Positions 1-5,953 of a stretch of 5,953 nucleotides of DNA are shown one piece after another. The notes under the pieces are model-generated. The model was not told the DNA's origin. It saw only the letters and a program-made list of their open reading frames with translations, and did not search any database. The first letter of the stretch is position 1, and the number at the start of each line of letters is the position of its first letter. The position numbers and the translations under genes were made by a program. This stretch comes from Desulfuromonas sp. Its GTDB lineage: Bacteria > Desulfobacterota > Desulfuromonadia > Desulfuromonadales > Trichloromonadaceae. Location: assembly GCA_030145265.1 (NCBI GenBank), contig JAQYWA010000136.1, positions 1 through 5,953 of the forward strand, in the 5' to 3' direction.

Positions 1-1275
1 GGGCACTTCCCCTTGGGTTGCCATCAGCACAGTTCCGCCCATGCCGATGAAGACGACCGCCAGTAGTAGCAGAAAAACTCCGCCGATGACCAGATGACCG
101 CTGCCGAAAATCCCCCGTAGAATGGTGAACTCGCTGATGAAGGGCCCGAACGGGGGGGAGCCGGTGATGGCCAGAAAGCCGGCAAGGAAAATCCCTGCCG
201 AGAGGGGGACCCGGGTCAGGGCGCCACGTACTTCGCTGAGATTCTTGCTGTCATAGGCCCGCTGGATGTTGCCGGCCGAGAGAAATAGTGCCCCCTTGGT
301 CAGGGCGTTGTTAACCAGGTGGAGCATGGCGCCGAAGGTCGCCAGTCCGCCGATTCCCACGCCGAGGGCGAGGATGCCCATGTGCTCGACGCTCGAATAG
401 GCGAGCATGCGTTTTATGTCGGGCTGGCGAATGACGAAAACCGCCGCCAGAGCCAGCGACAACAGCCCCATCAGAACCAGGCACTGACGGGCCATGGCGA
501 TATCTCCAGCTGCGGCCATGATCTGCACCCCGCGCAGGATGGCGAGAAAGGCGACGCTGGTTAGTCCGCCGGCCAGCAGGGCCCCGACCAGGGCTGGTGC
601 CTCGCCGTAGGCGTCCGGTTTCCAGGTATGTAGCGGCGCCAGGCCCATCTTGGTGCCGAAGCCGACCAGCAGAAAGATGAAGCCGGCATGCAGCCAGGGC
701 CGGGAACTGGTCGCGGCCCTAGTCAGCAGATCGTCGAACTGCAGGCTGACCGGTGTTCCCCCATGCAGCATGGCGTAGGCGACGAACAGGATGCCGAGCA
801 TAGCAAGGGCGATTCCCACCGAGCAGATCAACAGGTATTTCCAGGTCGCTTCGATGGAGAGGCGGTTTCGATTGTAGTAGATCAGGGGTGCGCTGGCCAG
901 GGTGGTCGATTCGACGGCGACCCACAGCAGGCCGAGATGGCGGGCAACGGTGGCCAGGGTCATGGCGGCTAGAAAAACCAGCAGGCAGGGAATCATCACT
1001 CGGTTGCCCCGATCTTGGCGGTGATAGTGCAAGTAGGCGACGGCGTAGACCGAACAGAGCAGGAACAGTAGGCTGACTACCGTTAGCACCAGACGTCCGA
1101 GCGGATCGAGGGCAAGCCAGTTGGCGCCGGTCAGGGGGGAATCAGGCACCATAAGGACCAGCGCGAAATGAATGACGCCGGTTGTGGGAAGGAGCCAGGC
1201 CGAGACTTTTGGGGAGCGAATCAGGGCCGCCGCCAGGGCCGTCAGCAGGGGGAGCAGGATCAGTGCGCTAATCAT
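1..1275 (-). CDS. hyfF: HyfF-like antiporter-type membrane subunit (3' end beyond window)
   Basis: Translating the minus strand from ATG 1275 gives 425 residues with no stop, running off the left edge in frame, so the C-terminus is missing (HyfF proteins are usually about 480-530 residues). The start MISALILLPLLTAL is a membrane helix; AAGGAA at 1280-1285 lies five bases upstream and the hyfE TGA ends one base before. Motifs in order: LGLLWVAVESTTLASAPL with E122 (TM5-type glutamate), GFGTKMGLAPLHTWKPDAYG with K209 (TM7-type lysine), QPDIKRMLAYSSVEHMGI with K288, HLVNNALTKGALFLSAGNI with K327, and ITGSPPFGPFISEF (371-383). VEHMG together with GTKMGLAPLHTW and SPPFGPF match HyfF better than HyfB or HyfD; the two HyfB copies here instead have LPPLNGF and NHxLFK. 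The role is an H+ or Na+ translocating subunit in the cytoplasmic membrane. The lysine in HTWKPDAY is at a place where leucine is commoner in the wider family. Confidence 0.93.
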   Translation of the reverse strand, partial: MISALILLPLLTALAAALIRSPKVSAWLLPTTGVIHFALVLMVPDSPLTGANWLALDPLGRLVLTVVSLLFLLCSVYAVAYLHYHRQDRGNRVMIPCLLVFLAAMTLATVARHLGLLWVAVESTTLASAPLIYYNRNRLSIEATWKYLLICSVGIALAMLGILFVAYAMLHGGTPVSLQFDDLLTRAATSSRPWLHAGFIFLLVGFGTKMGLAPLHTWKPDAYGEAPALVGALLAGGLTSVAFLAILRGVQIMAAAGDIAMARQCLVLMGLLSLALAAVFVIRQPDIKRMLAYSSVEHMGILALGVGIGGLATFGAMLHLVNNALTKGALFLSAGNIQRAYDSKNLSEVRGALTRVPLSAGIFLAGFLAITGSPPFGPFISEFTILRGIFGSGHLVIGGVFLLLLAVVFIGMGGTVLMATQGEVP

Positions 1276-1276
1276 G

Positions 1277-1915
1277 TCATTCCTTCAGCGCCGAAAGGCG
1301 TTCGGTATTGAGGGTGGAAAATTCATGGTTGATCTGGTTGATGACGATGCCCATGATGAAAATGGCGACCAGCAGGTCGAGCAGCACACCTGCTTCAACC
1401 ATCAACGGCATCGCTTCTGAGAGCAGGACCGCCAGCACAAAGATGCCGTTTTCGAACATCAGGTAGCCGAGCACCTGGGTGATCGCCTTGCGCCGGGTGA
1501 TGAGCAGCAGAAATCCGGTAAATAGGGTGGCCAGGGCGGTGGGGATGAACAAGGAGCCGTGGTGGGCTTCGATCAGGGGCAGGTTATCGGCAAAGATGAA
1601 GGCTGCCGAGGTGGTCAGGGCGCCGATGATCAGGGTCGGGATAAAGCCGATCAGCGGTTCAACCTCTCGACGGATGCGCACTTCGCGGATTGCGCGAAAG
1701 AGCAGCCAGGGGATGAAAATACCCTTGAGGACAAAGGCGCCGGTCGCCAGAATAACCGAATGACCGTTGATTCCATGTAGGGTGATCGGAAGGATGGAAA
1801 TGACCGCCCCCTGCAGAGCCACCGCCCGGATGCAGGCGCCGAGGCGACTGCTACCGAGAGTGAAAAAGTTGAGCAGGATGACCATCAGAAGGAGCAGATT
1901 GTTGATGCCGTGCAT
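1277..1915 (-). CDS. hyfE: HyfE-type (NuoK-related) membrane subunit
   Basis: A 212-residue very hydrophobic protein, the usual HyfE size (about 216 in E. coli) and about twice that of NuoK. The C-terminal half is NuoK-like: GYLMFENGIFVLAVLL (E155) and PLMVEAGVLLDLLVAIFIMG (E174) carry buried glutamates in the places of the two essential NuoK glutamates. INHEFSTLNTERLSALK is the typical HyfE end. A lysine in a helix (GAFVLKGIFIP, K64) lies in the N-terminal half. By family knowledge the subunit sits between HyfC and the antiporter-like subunits and forms part of the continuous charged axis in the membrane. ATG 1915 is preceded by AAAGGAAA at 1921-1928 with good spacing. This is the only gene here with a real gap upstream (27 nt, 1916-1942). 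It stops with TGA one base before the hyfF start. It has no counterpart in NADH-dependent complex I, which argues for a group 4 hydrogenase-type complex. Confidence 0.94.
   Translation of the reverse strand: MHGINNLLLLMVILLNFFTLGSSRLGACIRAVALQGAVISILPITLHGINGHSVILATGAFVLKGIFIPWLLFRAIREVRIRREVEPLIGFIPTLIIGALTTSAAFIFADNLPLIEAHHGSLFIPTALATLFTGFLLLITRRKAITQVLGYLMFENGIFVLAVLLSEAMPLMVEAGVLLDLLVAIFIMGIVINQINHEFSTLNTERLSALKE
1280..1285 (-). promoter_or_regulatory. Ribosome binding site of hyfF
   Basis: AAGGAA on the coding strand, with its AGGA core five bases before ATG 1275, lies within the last two codons of hyfE. It confirms the start chosen for hyfF and suggests translational coupling. Confidence 0.65.
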
Positions 1916-1920
1916 AGCGA

Positions 1921-1928
1921 TTTCCTTT
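1921..1928 (-). promoter_or_regulatory. Ribosome binding site of hyfE in the 27-nt hyfC-hyfE gap
   Basis: AAAGGAAA on the coding strand has its AAGGA core seven bases before ATG 1915. The rest of the gap (1929-1942) holds CCCACTCGGGGTCC, in which no convincing terminator or promoter is seen. Confidence 0.65.
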
Positions 1929-1942
1929 GGACCCCGAGTGGG

Positions 1943-2854
1943 TTATCTCAGCAGCAGAACCATGGCGAAAGCCGATATCAGCGTGGTTCCGACCAGCACC
2001 TGCGGTACCCGCACAAGTTTTAGGCGGGCCATGATCGATTCTACGACTCCGATCAAAACGGCCAGTCCCAGCATGCCGGCGACGAACACCAGCAAGTCAA
2101 GCAACAGGTTGTTGAAGGTAAATGGGAGCGCGATCCGAACCACCAGGGCGCCGAGCACAAAAAGCTTCATGGCGGCCCCGTATAGGATCAAGCCGAAGGC
2201 GGGCCCGCTGTGGTCGAGGACCATCACCTCGTGAATCATGGTCAGTTCCAGGTGGGTGTTCGGGTCGTCGAAGGGAATCCGCGAGTTTTCCACCAGCAGG
2301 ACCACGAACAGGCTGACCAGAGTCAGTCCGAGCGAGGGGGCGGCATTCTGCCAGCTCTCCAGCAGCTCGGGGCTGAGCATCTCCTGCAGCGACAACCCAC
2401 CGGCCAAGCGGGCCAGCACGATCAGCCCGAACAGAACTGTCGGTTCGGCCAGACATGAAAAGGTGACTTCGCGGGCTGCCCCCATCCCTTCGAAGCTTGA
2501 ACCGGTGTCGAGAGCGGCCGAGGCGGTGAAGAAGCGGGCCAAGCCGAACAGATAGACAAACAGGATCATGTCGCCGTCGAAGGAAACTGGTGCGGGCAGA
2601 GCGCCGAATGGGAGCAGCATCGCGGCCAGAAGCGGCACGGCCAGTGCGACCACCGGCCCGGCAAGAAAGACCCAGGTGGTGGTCTCGCTGATGACCATCC
2701 CCTTGCGCAGCAGTTTCCACAGGTCGAAATAGGGCTGCAGAAACGGGGCCCCGTTGCGACCGCCGAACAGGGCCTTGGTTTTGCCGATCACCCCGAGGAG
2801 CAGAGGGGATAGAACGCACAGGATTGCCAGGTGAAGCAGAGTGTTGCCGATCAT
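1943..2854 (-). CDS. hyfC: HyfC/HycD-type (NuoH-like) membrane anchor subunit
   Basis: A 303-residue membrane protein, close to the length of HycD and HyfC (about 307-315). Family knowledge: this NuoH/Nqo8 homologue connects the hydrophilic hydrogenase arm to the membrane arm and passes the conformational or charge signal to the ion pumps. Visible motifs are GRNGAPFLQPYFDLWKLLRK (residues 32-51), the acidic stretch DTGSSFEGMGAARE (116-129), and ENSRIPFDDPNTHLELTMIH (189-208) followed by EV, which is the NuoH-type loop rich in conserved acidic residues. About eight hydrophobic segments are seen. The ATG at 2854 follows the hyfB stop by one base, with GAGG at 2860-2863 five bases upstream, so translation is probably coupled. 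It ends with TAA at 1945-1943. HyfC fits better than NuoH because of the HyfB/HyfE/HyfF neighbours. Symbol hyfC is by homology; hycD or an Ehr-type name is possible. Confidence 0.94.
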   Translation of the reverse strand: MIGNTLLHLAILCVLSPLLLGVIGKTKALFGGRNGAPFLQPYFDLWKLLRKGMVISETTTWVFLAGPVVALAVPLLAAMLLPFGALPAPVSFDGDMILFVYLFGLARFFTASAALDTGSSFEGMGAAREVTFSCLAEPTVLFGLIVLARLAGGLSLQEMLSPELLESWQNAAPSLGLTLVSLFVVLLVENSRIPFDDPNTHLELTMIHEVMVLDHSGPAFGLILYGAAMKLFVLGALVVRIALPFTFNNLLLDLLVFVAGMLGLAVLIGVVESIMARLKLVRVPQVLVGTTLISAFAMVLLLR

Positions 2855-2855
2855 G

Positions 2856-4847
2856 TCAACCTCGTAACAGGGTAGCTAGCGTCAACAGGGCGCCGAGGGC
2901 CAGCATTACGTACAGGAGATAGCAGCCGGTACTGCCGTTCTGCACTCGCGCTCGAACCCAGGTGCAGACCAGAATCGAAACACGGCATGCGGGTAGGACG
3001 CCGCGGTCGAGAACAGTGTCGGGAGTGTGGCTGGCAAAATTTGCCGGTTTCGCCAGGGGGGCTTCCACGCGGCCACCGTGTCGGTCGGGCCGCAGTCCCC
3101 AGCGCAGTAACCCGACCAGCATTTCGGCAAACGAAGAGGCGGTGTACTGCATGCGTGTCGCGGGGAAGGCGTAGCCGCAGCCCCAGGTCGGGCGGCGCGG
3201 CGTCTGCGGCGTCTTCTGCCGATGCAGCCAGAGAGCCAGTATTCCGATCAGCACAGCCAGGGCCAATGCCGCCCAGCTGATGGCGGCCACCGGGGCGACC
3301 GCTGCCGATAGGGGGGGGAGCGCTTTGGCCCCAGTCGCCCATGCGGCCAGGGCCCGGTCAAGCAGGGGGATGAAGGCCGAGGGCAACAGCCCGATAACGA
3401 AGCAGCAGGCGAGGAGCACCGCCATCGGCAGCAGCATGCTGGCTGGTGCTTCGTGGGCACCGACGGCGGCGGGGGTGCGAGGGGTGCCGAGGAAGGCGGC
3501 ACCGAAAACTTTGACGAAGCAGGCCAGGGCCAGGCCGCCGATCAGGGCCAGCACCGGGGCGGCGAAAACCGAAAGGCGTAGGGCTGGGGCGTCATGACCC
3601 AGGGATTTGAACAGCCCGAGGTAGATGAACCATTCACTGACGAAGCCGTTCAGCGGGGGGAGTCCGCAGATGGCGACCGCACCGCCGAGAAAGAAGAGGC
3701 CGGTCAGTGGCTGCCGGCGCAGCAGGCCGCCGTAGTGGTCGATCTCTCGGGTGCCGGTGGCGTGGATTATCGATCCGGCGCCAAGGAACAGGAGCGATTT
3801 GAACAGGCCGTGATTGATCACGTGAAGTAGCGCCCCGGCCAGACCCAGGGACGTGAGCAGCGGCTGGTCGAAGCTTTTGCCGAGCAGGGCGGTTCCCAGG
3901 CCAAGGGCGATGATGCCGATGTTCTCGACGCTGTGATAGGCCAGCAAGCGTTTGATGTCATGCTGGGCGATGGCGAAGGCGACCCCCATGACGCCGGAAA
4001 TAGCGCCAATGGTCAGGATGGTCCACCCCCACCAGGCTGGGGGTACCGAGAAAAAGCCGGTTACCCGGATGATCCCGTAAATGCCGGTTTTGATCATGAC
4101 CCCGGACAGCAGCGCCGAAACTTGGCTGGGGGCGGCGGCGTGGGCGCCGGGTAGCCAGATGTGAAAAGGCATCAGTCCCGCCTTGAGGCCAAAGCCAAAC
4201 AGTGCGAGCAGGAAAATGGCTGTGGCCGGGCCCGCCACGGCGGACAGGCTTTCGGCCGCTGGGAAGTCAAAGCTGCCACTGAACTGGCCGAGAATCACGA
4301 ACAGGGCAAACAGGGCTAGCGTGCCGGCATGGGTGCAGGCCAGGTAAATAAAGCCCGCGCGGCGGACTTCGAGCACATGGTCTTCGATGGTGATCAGAAA
4401 AAAACCAACCAAGGCCATGATTTCCCAGCAGGCCAGAAACAGGATGCCATTGCTGGCGGTCAGTACCAGGGTCAGGGAACCGGCCATTCCGCCGTAGAAA
4501 ATGCGCAGCCTGGTTCCGCTGCCGGGGTTGTTTCGTTGCGGCCAGTAGCCGAGCGTATAGATGGAGCCGGTTACAGTGACCAAGTAAACCGGGAACAGAA
4601 AGCAGGCAGAGATGCCGTCGATGGTCAGCGCAAAGGCTCCGCCGGGAATGGGCCAAGGCAGGTGGATGGCCGGATTGCCCGGGATCAACAGCGCTGCGAC
4701 AACGGCCCCTGCCCCTAGCAATGAGCCGGCGACCGAGAGGACCGCTGCAAGGCGTTCCCCGAGGGGGGACTGTCGGTTGCAGAAGAGTCCGGGAATACCT
4801 GATCCTAGCAGCAACAGGGTTCCCGTAATAAACGTGACCATTACCAT
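2856..4847 (-). CDS. hyfB: HyfB-like antiporter-type membrane subunit, second copy (complete)
   Basis: A complete polytopic membrane protein of about 663 residues, close to the usual HyfB length (E. coli HyfB is about 670). Numbered from the 4847 start, it has many transmembrane helices, CWEIMAL with the TM5-type glutamate (E142), and GFGLKAGLMPFHIWLPGAH with the TM7-type lysine (K222). Then come SALLSGVMIKTGIYG, DIKRLLAYHSVENIG (K299), NHGLFKSLLFLGAG (K350), GLPPLNGFVSEW, and a C-terminal tail with WGCGYAFP (about 555-562), RMQYTASSFAE and a final YLLYVMLALGALL helix. These are the residues that carry protons in complex I antiporter-like subunits, so ion transport is likely retained. Start choice is uncertain. 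ATG 4847 has a G-rich stretch just upstream and overlaps the previous gene by 7 nt. ATG 4841 (TAATG overlap), ATG 4859 and GTG/TTG-type 4877 are in frame. The TGA stop is 1 nt before hyfC. The gene carries an uninterrupted 8-base C run at 3311-3318 (coding strand) encoding LPPL. Confidence 0.93.
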   Translation of the reverse strand: MVMVTFITGTLLLLGSGIPGLFCNRQSPLGERLAAVLSVAGSLLGAGAVVAALLIPGNPAIHLPWPIPGGAFALTIDGISACFLFPVYLVTVTGSIYTLGYWPQRNNPGSGTRLRIFYGGMAGSLTLVLTASNGILFLACWEIMALVGFFLITIEDHVLEVRRAGFIYLACTHAGTLALFALFVILGQFSGSFDFPAAESLSAVAGPATAIFLLALFGFGLKAGLMPFHIWLPGAHAAAPSQVSALLSGVMIKTGIYGIIRVTGFFSVPPAWWGWTILTIGAISGVMGVAFAIAQHDIKRLLAYHSVENIGIIALGLGTALLGKSFDQPLLTSLGLAGALLHVINHGLFKSLLFLGAGSIIHATGTREIDHYGGLLRRQPLTGLFFLGGAVAICGLPPLNGFVSEWFIYLGLFKSLGHDAPALRLSVFAAPVLALIGGLALACFVKVFGAAFLGTPRTPAAVGAHEAPASMLLPMAVLLACCFVIGLLPSAFIPLLDRALAAWATGAKALPPLSAAVAPVAAISWAALALAVLIGILALWLHRQKTPQTPRRPTWGCGYAFPATRMQYTASSFAEMLVGLLRWGLRPDRHGGRVEAPLAKPANFASHTPDTVLDRGVLPACRVSILVCTWVRARVQNGSTGCYLLYVMLALGALLTLATLLRG
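2860..2863 (-). promoter_or_regulatory. Ribosome binding site of hyfC
   Basis: GAGG on the coding strand lies five bases before ATG 2854, inside the last codons of the second hyfB copy. It supports this start and coupled translation across the TGACATG junction. Confidence 0.65.
3311..3318. repeat. Eight-base G/C homopolymer inside the second hyfB copy
   Basis: Eight G on the plus strand (eight C in coding sense) encode part of ALPPLSA. The frame is intact through it. A seven-base run of the same kind is at 152-158 in hyfF, encoding SPPF. Such runs are prone to slippage or read errors. Confidence 0.6.
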
Positions 4848-5953
4848 GGCATCCCCCATTCCCTCAGGATGGACCAAGCCAGCAGCAGGATGCAGCTGGC
4901 AAAAATATAGAGCAGATAGATGTTCATCCGGCCGCGCTGCAGCCAGTGTAGCTGATTGCAGCGGCGGGCGATTTCGGCAAAGAGCGGGGCAAACAGCTTC
5001 TGAAAGACCGGGTCGGTCGATTTTTGGGATACCGTTTCCCTGGCTGGAAAGATCTCCCGGAGTTTACCACCGGTTTCTTTCGGGCACAGGCTTTGCGGCA
5101 GCATCTGGTGCTGGACCAGTTCGGCATACCCCTCAGCCGTATAGCTCATGCGCACATCGGGAAAGGCATAGCCGCACCCCCAGGTGGAGCGTTTTGCTGT
5201 TCGCCTGCGCAAAGGCCGGCGCAGGCCGATGGCGATGAGCAGGATGACGGCCAGGACGGCAAGGAGACTGTGGCTGAGTTGGCCGATGGCGACCGGGAGT
5301 TCGGTCGTGGCCAGGTTTGCGGGGAGGTGGAGACAGTCGCCGGCGATGCCGATGATGAGTCGTAGCGGAACTTCAGGAAATAGACCGATCATTAGGCAGA
5401 GTCCGAGAAGTATGCCCATGGGCAGTAGCATGAGACCACCTGATTCATGGGCCAGGGTGGCCTTGTGGTGGCGGGGTTGGCCGAGCAATGCAATGCCGGT
5501 CAGACGGGTGAAAACCACCACCGCCAGCCCTCCGGTCAGGGCCAGTAATCCAACCAGCAGCAGCGGATAAAGGGCTTGTAGGCCGCTAGCAGCATTGCCT
5601 GTCTGCAGTAGGCCCCGGTAGATCAGCCATTCGCTGACAAAGCCGTTGAGCGGGGGGAGCGCGCAGATGGCGATGCTGCCGCCTATCAGTAAAGCGCCGG
5701 TCGTGGGCATCCGTTTCAGCAGGCCGCCCATGAGATCTAGATCTCGTGTGCCGGTACCATGTAGCAGGGAGCCGGCCCCGAGAAACATCAGCCCCTTGAA
5801 CAGGGCATGATTCCATAGGTGCAGCAGCCCTCCGGCCAGGGCCAGCAGGGCGATCTCGGGCAGGTTGCTGGCGGCGGCATACCAGCCGAGCCCCACGGCT
5901 AGAAAGATCAGGCCGACATTCTCTACGGTGGAGTAGGCCAGGCAGCGTTTGAC
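4841..5953 (-). CDS. hyfB: HyfB-like antiporter-type membrane subunit of a group 4 hydrogenase-type complex, first copy (5' end beyond window)
   Basis: Partial gene: the frame is open to the right edge, giving the last 370 residues and a TAA stop at 4843-4841. An internal GTG at 5896 is not the real start, because conserved family sequence (VKRCLAYSTVENVG) lies upstream of it. The protein belongs to the proton-conducting NuoL/M/N-like (Proton_antipo_M) family. Visible signs are the TM8-type KR-LAYSTVEN motif, the NHALFKG helix with its conserved lysine (about residue 53 of the fragment), and ALPPLNGFVSEW. Several hydrophobic helices follow, then a HyfB-type C-terminal tail with W-G-CGYAFP and RMSYTA, and a last helix near IYLLYIF. 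The subunit should sit in the cytoplasmic membrane and move H+ or Na+ in response to redox work by the hydrophilic arm. It overlaps the next gene by a few bases. It is a paralogue of that gene: motifs and tail layout are shared, but the sequences are clearly diverged. HyfB is more likely than NuoL because of the tail and the HyfC/HyfE neighbours. Confidence 0.9.
   Translation of the reverse strand, partial: VKRCLAYSTVENVGLIFLAVGLGWYAAASNLPEIALLALAGGLLHLWNHALFKGLMFLGAGSLLHGTGTRDLDLMGGLLKRMPTTGALLIGGSIAICALPPLNGFVSEWLIYRGLLQTGNAASGLQALYPLLLVGLLALTGGLAVVVFTRLTGIALLGQPRHHKATLAHESGGLMLLPMGILLGLCLMIGLFPEVPLRLIIGIAGDCLHLPANLATTELPVAIGQLSHSLLAVLAVILLIAIGLRRPLRRRTAKRSTWGCGYAFPDVRMSYTAEGYAELVQHQMLPQSLCPKETGGKLREIFPARETVSQKSTDPVFQKLFAPLFAEIARRCNQLHWLQRGRMNIYLLYIFASCILLLAWSILREWGMPW
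4852..4865 (-). promoter_or_regulatory. G-rich region with possible ribosome binding site for the second hyfB copy
   Basis: The coding strand reads GAGGGAATGGGGGA, inside the last codons of the first hyfB copy. GGGGGA lies four bases before ATG 4847 and ten before ATG 4841. GAGGGA directly touches ATG 4859, which is too close to serve that start. This favours 4847 or 4841 as the true start and suggests that the gene is translated by ribosomes finishing the upstream gene. Confidence 0.45.

Larger units (their letters stand above)
1..5953 (-). other. Group 4 hydrogenase-type membrane-arm operon segment (hyfB-hyfB-hyfC-hyfE-hyfF order)
   Basis: All five genes point the same way with junctions of -7 (or -1), 1, 27 and 1 nt, so they are almost certainly one transcription unit. 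The order is HyfB-like, HyfB-like, HyfC, HyfE, HyfF. The catalytic large and small subunits (HyfG/HyfI type) and iron-sulfur subunits would be expected just past the left edge, but they are not visible. Nothing on the plus strand looks like a gene. Confidence 0.85.

Noticed and set aside
1929..1942. Possible small hairpin or terminator in the hyfC-hyfE gap
   Set aside because: Only a few G/C pairings around ACTCGGGGTCC are possible, with no T-run following, and the next gene is part of the same complex.
1767..2234. Plus-strand open frame of 155 codons
   Set aside because: Antisense to hyfE and hyfC with Arg/Ser/Thr-rich sequence and no recognisable domain.
2097..2819. Long minus-strand open frame (240 codons) inside hyfC
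   Set aside because: It lies fully inside hyfC in another frame, is rich in Arg/Pro/Gly with no membrane pattern or motif, and is typical of out-of-frame reading of GC-rich DNA.
2851..3342. Minus-strand open frame of 163 codons overlapping the end of the second hyfB
   Set aside because: Frame-shifted reading of the hyfB tail. The hyfB frame keeps its conserved tail motifs up to its stop, so this is neither a frameshifted extension nor a separate gene.
4612..5238. Plus-strand open frame of 208 codons
   Set aside because: It is antisense to both hyfB copies, of low-complexity Arg/Ala/Ser/Pro composition, and both opposite frames carry clear conserved motifs.
5894..5896. GTG at 5896 as the start of the first hyfB copy
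   Set aside because: The frame stays open upstream to the window edge and encodes the conserved TM8-type KRCLAYSTVEN motif, so the gene begins beyond the window.
1..5953. Ordinary respiratory complex I (nuo) operon or Mrp antiporter operon
   Set aside because: The HyfE-type subunit and the HyfB-type tails do not occur in nuo operons, and no NuoA, NuoJ or short Mrp-type subunits (MrpC/E/F/G) are seen. The order fits group 4 hydrogenase-type loci.

Overview
The whole window is one stretch of tightly packed genes, all read on the minus strand (right to left). It encodes the membrane arm of a complex I-like, group 4 (Hyf/Hyc/Ehr-type) energy-converting hydrogenase or hydrogenase-related complex. 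There are five genes and almost no intergenic DNA. No RNA gene, mobile element, CRISPR array, terminator or convincing promoter is visible. The promoter should lie beyond the right edge and the operon continues beyond the left edge.

Layout in order of transcription: (1) 5953-4841, the 3' part of a HyfB-like antiporter-type subunit, cut by the right edge; (2) about 4847-2856, a second complete HyfB-like subunit overlapping the first; (3) 2854-1943, a HyfC/HycD (NuoH-like) subunit; (4) 1915-1277, a HyfE (NuoK-related) subunit; (5) 1275-1, a HyfF-like antiporter-type subunit lacking only its last part, cut by the left edge. Junctions are a short overlap, 1 nt, 27 nt and 1 nt, each with a Shine-Dalgarno-like sequence ahead of the start, so one polycistronic and partly coupled transcript is very likely.

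How they should work together (family knowledge plus inference): HyfC anchors the hydrophilic electron-transfer arm to the membrane. HyfE provides the NuoK-like link of buried glutamates. The three antiporter-like subunits (two HyfB-like and HyfF-like) are candidate H+ or Na+ channels driven by the redox reaction. In the parts that can be read, all three keep the lysines used for ion transfer in complex I, and the two complete enough to check also keep the TM5-type glutamate. The catalytic large and small subunits and the ferredoxin-like subunits are not in the window. It therefore cannot be decided whether the complex is a true [NiFe] hydrogenase, a formate hydrogenlyase, or an Ehr-type complex without the nickel site.

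Organism: a bacterium with moderately high GC (roughly 60% by eye, GC-rich third positions). The gene content would fit an anaerobic or facultative Gram-negative such as a Geobacter/Desulfuromonas-type deltaproteobacterium, but this is a weak inference. The main point of interest is the tandem HyfB-like pair with no HyfD gene between hyfC and hyfE.
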